Positions 6,758-14,047 of a stretch of 18,751 nt of DNA are shown piece after piece. A program made the translations under genes and the position numbers. The stretch covers positions 1 through 18,751 of the forward strand of contig SKPY01000327.1 of NCBI GenBank assembly GCA_007119305.1, written 5' to 3'. Every line of letters starts with the position of its first letter. Position 1 is the first letter of the stretch. The notes under the pieces are model-generated. The model ran no database searches. It was not told where the DNA came from and saw nothing but the letters and a program-made list of their open reading frames with translations. Source of the DNA: Nitriliruptorales bacterium (GTDB lineage Bacteria > Actinomycetota > Nitriliruptoria > Euzebyales > Egibacteraceae).

Positions 6758-7462
6758 TCATCCGAGGTAGGCCGAGAGCAGCGCCTCGTCGGCCAAGAGC
6801 GTCTCTGCGGGCCCCTCCCGCACGAAGAGCCCCGACTCGAGCAGGACCACGCGGTCGGCCAGCTGTTCGATGTGGTCCGCGTTCTCGTCGGCGAGCAGGA
6901 CCGCCAGGCCGCTCTCCTTGATCGCCTGGATGCGCTCGTACACCTGGGCGATGATCACGGGGGCGAGCCCCAGAGACGGCTCGTCGACCATGAGCAGCCT
7001 AGCTTCGGCCATGAGCCCCCTTCCGATCGCGACCATCCGGCGCTCTCCGCCCGACAGGCTGTTCGCCAGCTGCTTGCGCCGGTCCTTGAGGGTGGGCAGC
7101 AACTCGTAGACCCGTGCGAGTCGCTCCTGCCGCTCGCCCCACGTGGGCTTCACGTAGGCGCCCATGAGCAGGTTGTCCTCGACCGTCATCTCCCGGAAGA
7201 GCAAGTCACCCTGCGGGATGTGGACGAGGCCAGCCTCCGCGATCTGATCCGCTCGCCACCCGGTGACGTCGACCCCGTCGAAGCGCAGGCTCCCGGCGCG
7301 GGGCCGGTTCAGACCCGAGATGGTGCGCAGCAGCGTCGTCTTGCCGTGCCCGTTCGGCCCGAGCACAACGACACCCTCGCCCTCCTGCACGGCGAGGTCG
7401 ATGCCGTGCAGGACAGTGGAGACCCCGTACCCTGCCTCCAACCCGTTGACCTCGAGGATCAC
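6758..7462 (-). CDS. livF: Branched-chain amino acid-type ABC transporter ATP-binding protein LivF
   Basis: A 234-residue ATPase of the Liv/Urt type. Walker A is GPNGHGKTT (residues 35-43), the Q-loop region is IPQGDLLFREMTVEDNL, the ABC signature is LSGGERRM, and Walker B is LLMVDEPSLGLAP. The usual LivF LVEQN segment reads LADENADH. The length is normal. The GTG start at 7462 overlaps the livG stop by 4 bp (GTGA). It would dimerise with LivG under the LivH/LivM permeases to drive import. Confidence 0.95.
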   Translation of the reverse strand: MILEVNGLEAGYGVSTVLHGIDLAVQEGEGVVVLGPNGHGKTTLLRTISGLNRPRAGSLRFDGVDVTGWRADQIAEAGLVHIPQGDLLFREMTVEDNLLMGAYVKPTWGERQERLARVYELLPTLKDRRKQLANSLSGGERRMVAIGRGLMAEARLLMVDEPSLGLAPVIIAQVYERIQAIKESGLAVLLADENADHIEQLADRVVLLESGLFVREGPAETLLADEALLSAYLG

Positions 7463-8226
7463 GACCGCGCCCCGTTTCCGTTCTTCCGGGCGGCACCGCC
7501 ACCCAGGTACACCTGCACCACCCGCTCGTCTCGCAGGACCTCCGCAGGCGGGCCTTCAGCCAGCTTCTGGCCGTGATGCAAGACGAGCATCCGACTGGCG
7601 AGTGCCTGCACCGCCTTCATGACGTGCTCGATCATGAGGATCGTGACGCCTGTCTTCGCCACCCCGGCGACGAGGTCGATGAACTCCTGACGCTCGCTCG
7701 CGTTCAACCCGCCGACCGGCTCGTCGAGCAGCAGCGCAGTGGGTTTGGTCGCGAGTGCCGTTGCGAGCATGAGCCGCTTGCGGTCGAGGATCGGCAAGGT
7801 CCCGGCCTGATCCTCTTGGCGGTCGGCGAGCCCGACGAGCCTCAGCGCAGCGAGCGCCGCCTCCTTCGCCTTGGTATCGAATCCCAACCATGATGATCGG
7901 CCAGATCGGCCGAACACCGCGGACACGAGCGCATTCGTCAGCACAGTCTGCGTGTCGAACGCCGTCGTGGTCTGAAACGTGCGGGCGAGGCCGAGGCGGC
8001 AGATCGAATGCGGCTTGGCCCTCTGGATCGACTCCCCGTTGAAGCGGATCTCCCCCGAGGTGGCGGGCGAGTGCCCCGAGATCGTGTCGAACAGCGTGGT
8101 CTTGCCCGCGCCGTTCGGACCGACGATTGCGAAGAACTCGCTCGCCTCTACCTGGAAGGACAGCTCCTGGACCGCGACGAGCCCGCCATAGCGCTTGGTG
8201 ACGTCGATGCACTCGACGACGGCCAT
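7459..8226 (-). CDS. livG: Branched-chain amino acid-type ABC transporter ATP-binding protein LivG
   Basis: A 255-residue ATPase. Walker A is GPNGAGKTT (36-44), followed by the LivG-type segment GLARTFQTT, Walker B ALLLDEPVGGLN and the H-loop MIEH. The ABC signature is degenerate. Where LivG proteins normally have LSYGQQ or a close variant, this one reads LPILDRKRL and lacks the signature Gly, so one of the two composite ATP sites may be weak. The ATG at 8226 is chosen for its SD (GGGAGTGAC); an upstream in-frame GTG lies inside the preceding gene. Its gap to the substrate-binding protein is 8 bp, and it overlaps livF by 4 bp. Confidence 0.93.
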   Translation of the reverse strand: MAVVECIDVTKRYGGLVAVQELSFQVEASEFFAIVGPNGAGKTTLFDTISGHSPATSGEIRFNGESIQRAKPHSICRLGLARTFQTTTAFDTQTVLTNALVSAVFGRSGRSSWLGFDTKAKEAALAALRLVGLADRQEDQAGTLPILDRKRLMLATALATKPTALLLDEPVGGLNASERQEFIDLVAGVAKTGVTILMIEHVMKAVQALASRMLVLHHGQKLAEGPPAEVLRDERVVQVYLGGGAARKNGNGARS

Positions 8227-8234
8227 GTCACTCC

Positions 8235-9545
8235 CTAGACCCACGGCGGGCGCAGGAACTCTCCATCGGTGTAGGGCTCGGGGAAGATCACCTTGTGCTC
8301 GTTGTCCTGGATCTGAACGATGATCTGGGACTGGCCGAGCGTCGGGTCCCCCGTCTCGTGGGGGTACTGCAGCCCGGTGTGGTCTACGAAGGAGATCCCG
8401 CCGGTGATGCCTCTGTGCACCAGCCCTTCGGTCTCACGCGCAACGGCCTCGTAGTCGTCGGCGGTGCCGGCCAGCAGCACGGCCTTCGCCCAGGTGTTGA
8501 TCACGTCGTAGTTGCCCGGCGCGTTCGCCCATCCGGGAGTCTCGCCGAACTTCTCCTCATACCTGCTGACCCAGTTCTGACCCACGGCGTCGGGAAGGCG
8601 CCCGAGGACCGTGGACCAGATCACCCCTTCCGCCGCCGCGCCGGCGAGGTCGAGGTACTCCGGCACGGAGGGCCCGTACTGCTGGTACAGGACCGCCGGC
8701 ATCGGGTTCTCGACGAACTGCTGGACCATGGCGGCGTTGTCCGCGGGGCTGAAGGTCGTCGTGAAGAGCACAGACACGTCGTCTTGACGGACCCGCGAGA
8801 GCAGCGGTCCCCAGTCGGAGACCTGGCCGGGAGTGAAGCTCTCCTTGCCGACGACCTCCCAGCCGAGCTCGTCCATGGTCTCTTCGAAGTAGCGGGTGAT
8901 CGAAGCGCCGTACGGGTCGTCGGCGCCGAGGATCGCAGCGCGCTTCGTGTCGTTCGGCAGCGCTCCGGCATCGACGAGCTCGTCCATCCAGCGGGCGAAC
9001 CCGATGCCGTACCAGGCTTCCGTCGGGTCCACCTGGAAGATGCTCCAGTAGCGGTCAGGATCCGAGCGGTACAGCTCGGTCCAGGCCGTCTGCGTGTTGA
9101 GGTTGTAATAGAGCACCCCGGCGTCGGCGACGATGTCGAACTCCGGTCCCGTGGCCAGGTGATACCCGGACACGATGAGATCGGGGTTCTCCGTGTCGAC
9201 CGCGCGCCGGAAGGCGTTGACGATGTCGTCGGTCATCGAGTCGCCGTTGTCGATCTCGATGTACTCGATGGGGCGCCCGATCAGCCCACCGCGGTCGTTG
9301 ATCTCGTCGATCGCCATGACGGTGCCGTTGCGCATCTCCTGACCGTCAGCGGCCACCACTCCGGTCAGCGGGAAGATGCCGACAACCCGGATCGGCTCTC
9401 CGGTTGCCACCGCGGCGTCCACGCCCGGCCCGCCATCGGTGGCGTTGCCGATGAGAAACCCACCCGCACCCCCGACGACCAGACCACCTGCTCCGTACAG
9501 GGAGCGCTGTAGCAGCTCCCGCCGACTCATGCCGTTACCGGCCAC
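8235..9545 (-). CDS. Branched-chain amino acid-type ABC transporter substrate-binding protein, Tat signal
   Basis: A 436-residue type-I periplasmic-binding fold protein (LivJ/LivK/AmiC/UrtA group) that would capture the imported solute outside the membrane. The N-terminus carries a twin-arginine motif (SRRELLQ, residues 7-13) followed by a Gly/Ala-rich hydrophobic stretch (GAGGLVVGGAGGFLIG), so folded export by Tat is predicted. No lipobox cysteine is seen. The mature part begins near EPIRVVGIFPLTG and includes MAIDEINDRGGLIGRPIEYI and ILGADDPYG, typical of the family. The long form, with ARETEGLVHRGITGGISF near the C-terminus, resembles amide or urea binders more than classical LivJ; that is an impression only. 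The GTG at 9545 has AAGGAG 6 nt upstream. It lies 60 bp downstream of the oxidoreductase and just before livG. Confidence 0.9.
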   Translation of the reverse strand: MAGNGMSRRELLQRSLYGAGGLVVGGAGGFLIGNATDGGPGVDAAVATGEPIRVVGIFPLTGVVAADGQEMRNGTVMAIDEINDRGGLIGRPIEYIEIDNGDSMTDDIVNAFRRAVDTENPDLIVSGYHLATGPEFDIVADAGVLYYNLNTQTAWTELYRSDPDRYWSIFQVDPTEAWYGIGFARWMDELVDAGALPNDTKRAAILGADDPYGASITRYFEETMDELGWEVVGKESFTPGQVSDWGPLLSRVRQDDVSVLFTTTFSPADNAAMVQQFVENPMPAVLYQQYGPSVPEYLDLAGAAAEGVIWSTVLGRLPDAVGQNWVSRYEEKFGETPGWANAPGNYDVINTWAKAVLLAGTADDYEAVARETEGLVHRGITGGISFVDHTGLQYPHETGDPTLGQSQIIVQIQDNEHKVIFPEPYTDGEFLRPPWV

Positions 9546-9605
9546 AGTGTGCTCCTTTGCTCACGACGACGAACCGGATGCCCGGTTCGGGGACTTCACC
9601 TGCGT

Positions 9606-10631
9606 TCAGACCAGGTTGACCTTGACCGGCACCCCTCCCTGTGCTGCCGATTCGTCGATGGCGAAGCACACCGCCATCGACTTGTACGCATCGTGGATCG
9701 ATGCGTGGGATTCCACGTCGTTGTCGATGCACTCGATGAAGTGGGCAATCTCCGGCACGAAGGGGTGATGGGTCACATCCCCGCTGTCCGGTTCGACGGT
9801 CGGGAACTCCCAGTAGTTGATGGATCCGGGATACCGCTTCGAGGAGTAGACCCGGTTGTTCTGGATCGTCCCCTCGGTGCCGAAGAACCTCGTGTTGAAG
9901 ATGTAGGGGGTCTCGGCGTCGAGCACCGTGGACAGCTTCCCGACGGCACCGTTCTCGAACTTCAGCGACGCCACGACCACGGGGTCGTAGGTGTAGTCGA
10001 GGTTCTTCTTGGGTCCGGCGGAGAAGGCCGAGACCTCGACGACCTCACCGCCCAGCCAGCGGATGGAGTCGACCGCGTGCACGCCGGCAGCGATGAACGC
10101 GCTGCCGCCGATCTCCTTGCCGACGATCCAGTCGTAGCAGGGGTAGTCCTTCTTCACCGGGTGCCAGTAGTCAGCCTCGGCGTAGATGAGGTCACCGACC
10201 ACGCCGTCGTCCACGAGCGCCCTGATCGTCTCGAGCTGTGGGTTCCAGCGAAGCACGTACGAGGTGACTGACTTCACGCCGGCGGTCGTCACCGCCTTGC
10301 GGATCTGCTCGACCCCTTCACGGGTCAGGGCCACGGGCTTCTCGATGACCACGTGACGCCCGGTCTCAGCTGCACGGACGATGTGCTCGGGGCGGACGTC
10401 GGGCGTCGTGCACGAGGCGATGATCTGCACCCGGTCGTCGTTGAACAGATCATCCATGCTCTCGTACTCCAGCGCGTCGACCCCGTGAGACTCCATCAGG
10501 GCAGTGGCCTTGCCCGGCGTGCGGTTGTACATCCCGATCAGGTTGGTCTGCGGGTGGTCCCGAAAGGCCTTGACGTACTCACCTGAGACCCACCCCGCGC
10601 CGATGATTGCCGCTCCGTACGTGCTTGCCAT
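9606..10631 (-). CDS. Gfo/Idh/MocA-family NAD(P)-dependent oxidoreductase
   Basis: A 341-residue enzyme of the glucose-fructose oxidoreductase/inositol dehydrogenase family. The N-terminal Rossmann motif is AIIGAGWVSGEYVKAF. The cofactor-binding segment is SCTTPDVRPEHIVRAAETG, and the family EKP motif appears in HVVIEKPVALT. The C-terminal alpha/beta domain has GGSAFIAAGVHAVDSIRWLGG, which includes the usual catalytic-region histidine. These enzymes oxidise or reduce sugars, polyols and related hydroxy compounds. The ATG at 10631 is chosen for GGGAGGT upstream; the frame continues upstream without a better start. It is the first gene of the transporter operon and diverges from the DapA-type gene across dyad site 2. 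Confidence 0.92.
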   Translation of the reverse strand: MASTYGAAIIGAGWVSGEYVKAFRDHPQTNLIGMYNRTPGKATALMESHGVDALEYESMDDLFNDDRVQIIASCTTPDVRPEHIVRAAETGRHVVIEKPVALTREGVEQIRKAVTTAGVKSVTSYVLRWNPQLETIRALVDDGVVGDLIYAEADYWHPVKKDYPCYDWIVGKEIGGSAFIAAGVHAVDSIRWLGGEVVEVSAFSAGPKKNLDYTYDPVVVASLKFENGAVGKLSTVLDAETPYIFNTRFFGTEGTIQNNRVYSSKRYPGSINYWEFPTVEPDSGDVTHHPFVPEIAHFIECIDNDVESHASIHDAYKSMAVCFAIDESAAQGGVPVKVNLV

Positions 10632-10673
10632 GAATCCCGCACCTCCCATGTGAGGCTTTTCACTGGAGATCGC

Positions 10674-10685
10674 ATAATATAAAAT
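10674..10685. promoter_or_regulatory. AT-rich dyad ATNNTATANNAT, site 2 (oxidoreductase-liv operon / dapA-like operon)
   Basis: The plus strand reads ATAATATAAAAT, an exact match to the dyad ATNNTATANNAT. It lies in the 113-bp gap between two divergent operons, 42 bp from the oxidoreductase start and 59 bp from the DapA-type start. AT-rich sequence is otherwise rare in this window. It could be an operator for the GntR/FCD regulator or paired -10 elements for both operons. Confidence 0.6.
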
Positions 10686-10744
10686 TGCTTTCTCCGCTGT
10701 CTAGGGTTTTTCCGAGAGGCAAGGCGGGAGCGAGGAACGGACGC

Positions 10745-11635
10745 ATGGAACGGTTCGAAGGCTTGATTCCGCCGATGATCACACCGTTTCGAGACGGCAA
10801 GGTCGACGGCGACGGGATCGCAGCCCTCGTCGATCACACCGTGGCGTATCTCGACGGCATGGTCGTCGGCGGCAGCTGCGGCGAAGGGCCGAGCATGTCC
10901 CGGGCGCAGCGGAAGCAGGCCCTGGCCGCATTCGTCGAGGCGGTCGACAACCGGGTACCGGTCATCGCCGGGGTTTCCGGCACGAGCCTGGAGACCATCG
11001 CCGAGCACATCGCGGACGCGGAGCGCGCCGGCGTCGCCGGCTTCCTGGTGCCGGCCCCCTACTACTTCTCGAACTCCCCTGCCGCCTTGCGTTCCTTTTT
11101 CCGCAACGTGGCCCGAAGCACCGAGCTGCCCGTGATGGTCTACGACAACCCCCAGACGACGAAAACCGCCATGTCCCCTGAGCTTCTCACAACGATCGTT
11201 TCGGATAATCCCACCATCAACCACGTGAAGGTGACGGACACGGACATCGACAAGATCCCGGCGCTCATCGAGCGCTGCGACGCAACGCTGCTCGCGGGCT
11301 CCGACGACGTCATGCACCATCAGGTGCTCCGGGGTTGCGCCGGTGCGATCACCGCCACCCCAGAGGTGTTCCCACAGGCCTCTCGCCGCTGGTTCGACGC
11401 CGCGCGTGCCGGCGAAGCTGACGCGGGCCGTGATCACTACGATCGGCTACTGCCGCTGATCATCGAGCTGCTCCTCGGCCCCGACCAGTATCCGGCGGTC
11501 GTGAAGCACGCCCTCGCCCGTCTCGGCGTGCTGGCGAGCGCTGAGGTGCTGCCACCGCTGACACCACTGGACGACACCCGCCGCGCCGAGATCGACATGG
11601 TCCTGGCACGACACGCGGTCGAACTGGCGACCTGA
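10745..11635 (+). CDS. DapA-family (DHDPS/NAL superfamily) aldolase or lyase
   Basis: A 296-residue TIM-barrel enzyme of the dihydrodipicolinate synthase/N-acetylneuraminate lyase superfamily. These enzymes form a Schiff base with pyruvate or another 2-oxo acid. Visible features are the substrate-loop equivalent GGSCGEGPSMS (43-52), the catalytic-type Tyr133 in MVYDNPQTT, and the Schiff-base Lys162 in NHVKVTD. The loop differs from the GTTGE of true DapA, and the genes around it are catabolic, so a 2-oxo acid aldolase or dehydratase is more likely than lysine biosynthesis. The ATG at 10745 is preferred, with GAGGAA upstream. It is first in an operon with the SDR and the D-aminoacylase-like gene. 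Confidence 0.9.
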   Translation: MERFEGLIPPMITPFRDGKVDGDGIAALVDHTVAYLDGMVVGGSCGEGPSMSRAQRKQALAAFVEAVDNRVPVIAGVSGTSLETIAEHIADAERAGVAGFLVPAPYYFSNSPAALRSFFRNVARSTELPVMVYDNPQTTKTAMSPELLTTIVSDNPTINHVKVTDTDIDKIPALIERCDATLLAGSDDVMHHQVLRGCAGAITATPEVFPQASRRWFDAARAGEADAGRDHYDRLLPLIIELLLGPDQYPAVVKHALARLGVLASAEVLPPLTPLDDTRRAEIDMVLARHAVELAT

Positions 11636-11649
11636 GAAGGAGAGCGACG

Positions 11650-12450
11650 ATGCGGTACGCAGACAAGGTGGCGATCATCACCGGCGGCGGCTCGGGGATC
11701 GGCCTGGTCATGGCAAGAAAGTTCGCCGAAGAAGGCGCCGGAGTGGTTGTGGCGGACTGGAACGCGACGGCAGCGCACGACAGCGCGGCGGCGATCGAGT
11801 CGTCCGGGGGGAAGGCCATGGCGGTTCACGGTGACGTGAGCGATCCACACGATGTCGACCGCATCGTCAGCGCCGCGCTGGAGCGGTTCGAGCAGGTCGA
11901 CGTCCTCGTGAACAACGCCGCGGTCGCGGACAGCGACGACATCCTGCTCACCGAGCCGGATACCTGGGATCACGACGTGGGTGTGGTCCTGCGGGGCACG
12001 TACCTCTGCACTCGGGCGGTTCTGCCGTCGATGATCGAACGGCAGGCGGGGGCGATCGTGAACATCGCGTCGGTGAACGCTCTCAGCGCGCTCGGCAACG
12101 AGGCTTACAGCGCCGCGAAAGCGGGCGTCGTGAACTTCACCAAAGGCGTGGCGATGCGCTACGGACGCCACGGTGTGCGGGCGAATGCGGTCGCGCCAGG
12201 GACGATTCGCACCCCGATCTGGCAAGAGCGCGTGGAGCGAGACCCGGTGGTCTTCGAGCGGCTCGTCAAGTGGTATCCGCTCGGGCGCGTGGGGGAGCCC
12301 GAGGACGTCGCGAAGGCTGCGCTGTTCCTGGGCTCCGACGACGCCGCCTGGATCTCGGGTTCCGTGCTGCGTGTCGACGGCGGTCTGCTCGCCGGCAACG
12401 AGGTCATGACCCGAGAGCTGCTCGCCATGGCCGGCGACGAGGTGCAGTAG
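11650..12450 (+). CDS. Short-chain dehydrogenase/reductase (SDR)
   Basis: A 266-residue classical SDR. The cofactor motif is TGGGSGIG (11-18) and the NNAA motif is present. The catalytic Ser141, Tyr153 and Lys157 lie in NIASVNALSALGNEAYSAAK, and the C-terminal SGSVLRVDGG is typical. An Asp after the second strand (VVVADWN) favours NAD(H) over NADP(H). It would oxidise an alcohol or reduce a ketone in the pathway. The ATG has AAGGAG 8 nt upstream and follows the DapA-type gene by 14 bp; the next gene starts 4 bp after its stop. Confidence 0.94.
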   Translation: MRYADKVAIITGGGSGIGLVMARKFAEEGAGVVVADWNATAAHDSAAAIESSGGKAMAVHGDVSDPHDVDRIVSAALERFEQVDVLVNNAAVADSDDILLTEPDTWDHDVGVVLRGTYLCTRAVLPSMIERQAGAIVNIASVNALSALGNEAYSAAKAGVVNFTKGVAMRYGRHGVRANAVAPGTIRTPIWQERVERDPVVFERLVKWYPLGRVGEPEDVAKAALFLGSDDAAWISGSVLRVDGGLLAGNEVMTRELLAMAGDEVQ

Positions 12451-12454
12451 CCGC

Positions 12455-14047
12455 ATGGTCGATCTCCTGCTGCACGGCGGCATCGTCATCGACGGCAGCG
12501 GCAACCCGGGCTTTCGTGCGGACGTCGCCGTCGTCGGTGACCGCATCGCAGCCGTGGGCCGGCTCGCGGATCTCCCTGCCGCTCGAACCGTGGACGTCAG
12601 CGGGTTGGCGGTCGCACCCGGGTTCATCGACATGCACTCGCACTCCGACCTGCAGCTGCTCGCCAACCCCGCACACGAAGCCAAGGTCCATCAGGGAGTG
12701 ACCCTGGACGTCCTTGGCCAGGACGGGCTGAGCTACGCGCCCGTAACCGACGAGGTCCTGTCAGACCTGTGTCGGCAGCTTCGCGGCTGGAACGACGACC
12801 CGCCGGGCTTCGACTGGGGATGGCGCACCGTGGGCGAGTACCTCGACCGCCTCGATGAAGGCATCGCGATCAACGCCGCATACCTCGCGCCCCACGGCAC
12901 GATCCGCATGATCGTGGTCGGCATGGAGGACCGTCCAGCGACCGACACAGAGCTGGTCCGCATGCGCGATCTGCTCGCGACGAGCCTCATCGAGGGCGCG
13001 GTGGGCATGTCCGCCGGGTTGACGTACGCGCCGGCGATGTACGCGGACGACGACGAACTCGTCGCGCTCTGCGAAGTCGTCGCGACCCACGGGGGCTACT
13101 ACTGCCCCCACCACCGCAACTACGGCAGCCAGGCCCTGGAGGCCTACGCCGACTGCATCGAGATCGCCCGCCGATCTGGCGTGCCGTTGCACTACGCTCA
13201 CGCGCATCTCGGCTTTCCGATGAATGCCGGACGTGCTCCTGAGCTCCTGTCCATGATCGACCGGGCACGCGCGGAGGGGGTTGAGGTGACGATGGACTCC
13301 TACCCCTACCTGGCGGGCTGCACCTACCTGCACTCGATTCTCCCAAGCTGGTGCCATGTCGGCGGGCAGGATGCGTCGCTCGAGCGTCTGCGGGACCCAG
13401 GACTGCGGGAGCGGCTGCGCGTCGAGATCGAAGAGACCGGGTCCGACGGCTTCCAGGGTGTGCCCGTGGACTGGAACACGATCGTCATCAGCAGCATCGC
13501 GAACCCGCAGAACGCCCACCTGGTCGGGATCGACATCCAGCAGGCGGCCATCGACGCCGACCAGCGGCCGATCGACTTCCTCTGCGAGCTGCTCGTCGAG
13601 GAGGAGCTCGGCACGTCCTGCATCGAGCACATCGGCAACGAGGAGAACGTGCGCGAAATCATGACCCACCCGGCGCACATGGCCGGGAGTGACGGGATCC
13701 TCGTCGGCGCCCGACCGCACCCTCGGGCCTGGGGGACCTTCCCCCGCTATCTCGGCCACTATGCCCGCGAGCTCGGACTCCTGCGGATCGAGGAGGCGGT
13801 GCGCAAGATGACATCCCTGCCCGCCCTACGGCTCGGGTTCACTGACCGTGGCCTCGTGCGCCCGGGCCTGGCCGCCGACCTCGTGTGCTTCGACCCCGAC
13901 GCGGTGATCGATCGCGCGACCTACGAGGACCCGTGCCAGAAGCCCTTCGGCATCCCGTACGTGTTCGTCAACGGCGTTGCGGTGGTCGACGACGGCGAGC
14001 ACACCGGACGCTTACCAGGACGGGCGCTCCGTCGCTTCAGCGCCTGA
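12455..14047 (+). CDS. N-acyl-D-amino-acid deacylase family amidohydrolase
   Basis: A 530-residue metal-dependent amidohydrolase of the D-aminoacylase type, predicted to cleave an N-acyl (amide) bond, releasing a D-amino acid or similar amine. Metal ligands are seen in FIDMHSHSD (His61, His63), YYCPHHRN, HYAHAH and the late MAGSDG Asp. Other hallmarks are SAGLTYAP, DSYPYLAG and HPRAWGTFPR. The metal-bridging Cys usual in D-aminoacylases (GNCG) is replaced: the segment reads GQDGLSYAP, with Asp90. The ATG lies 4 bp after the SDR stop; the SD is weak (GAGGT inside the SDR end), suggesting coupled translation. Its product would feed the PLP deaminase/RidA pair. It converges on the next gene with an 11-bp overlap. 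A urethanase-, dihydroorotase- or hydantoinase-like role cannot be excluded. Confidence 0.9.
   Translation: MVDLLLHGGIVIDGSGNPGFRADVAVVGDRIAAVGRLADLPAARTVDVSGLAVAPGFIDMHSHSDLQLLANPAHEAKVHQGVTLDVLGQDGLSYAPVTDEVLSDLCRQLRGWNDDPPGFDWGWRTVGEYLDRLDEGIAINAAYLAPHGTIRMIVVGMEDRPATDTELVRMRDLLATSLIEGAVGMSAGLTYAPAMYADDDELVALCEVVATHGGYYCPHHRNYGSQALEAYADCIEIARRSGVPLHYAHAHLGFPMNAGRAPELLSMIDRARAEGVEVTMDSYPYLAGCTYLHSILPSWCHVGGQDASLERLRDPGLRERLRVEIEETGSDGFQGVPVDWNTIVISSIANPQNAHLVGIDIQQAAIDADQRPIDFLCELLVEEELGTSCIEHIGNEENVREIMTHPAHMAGSDGILVGARPHPRAWGTFPRYLGHYARELGLLRIEEAVRKMTSLPALRLGFTDRGLVRPGLAADLVCFDPDAVIDRATYEDPCQKPFGIPYVFVNGVAVVDDGEHTGRLPGRALRRFSA

Noticed and set aside
5860..6921. A 353-residue plus-strand frame rich in His, Glu and Arg
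   Set aside because: It lies antisense to livH and livF and has the His/Asp/Glu-rich composition of a complementary frame to membrane-protein codons.
11437..12684. A 415-residue minus-strand frame opposite the SDR and deacylase
   Set aside because: The plus-strand genes have complete catalytic motifs and SD sequences; the minus frame has none.
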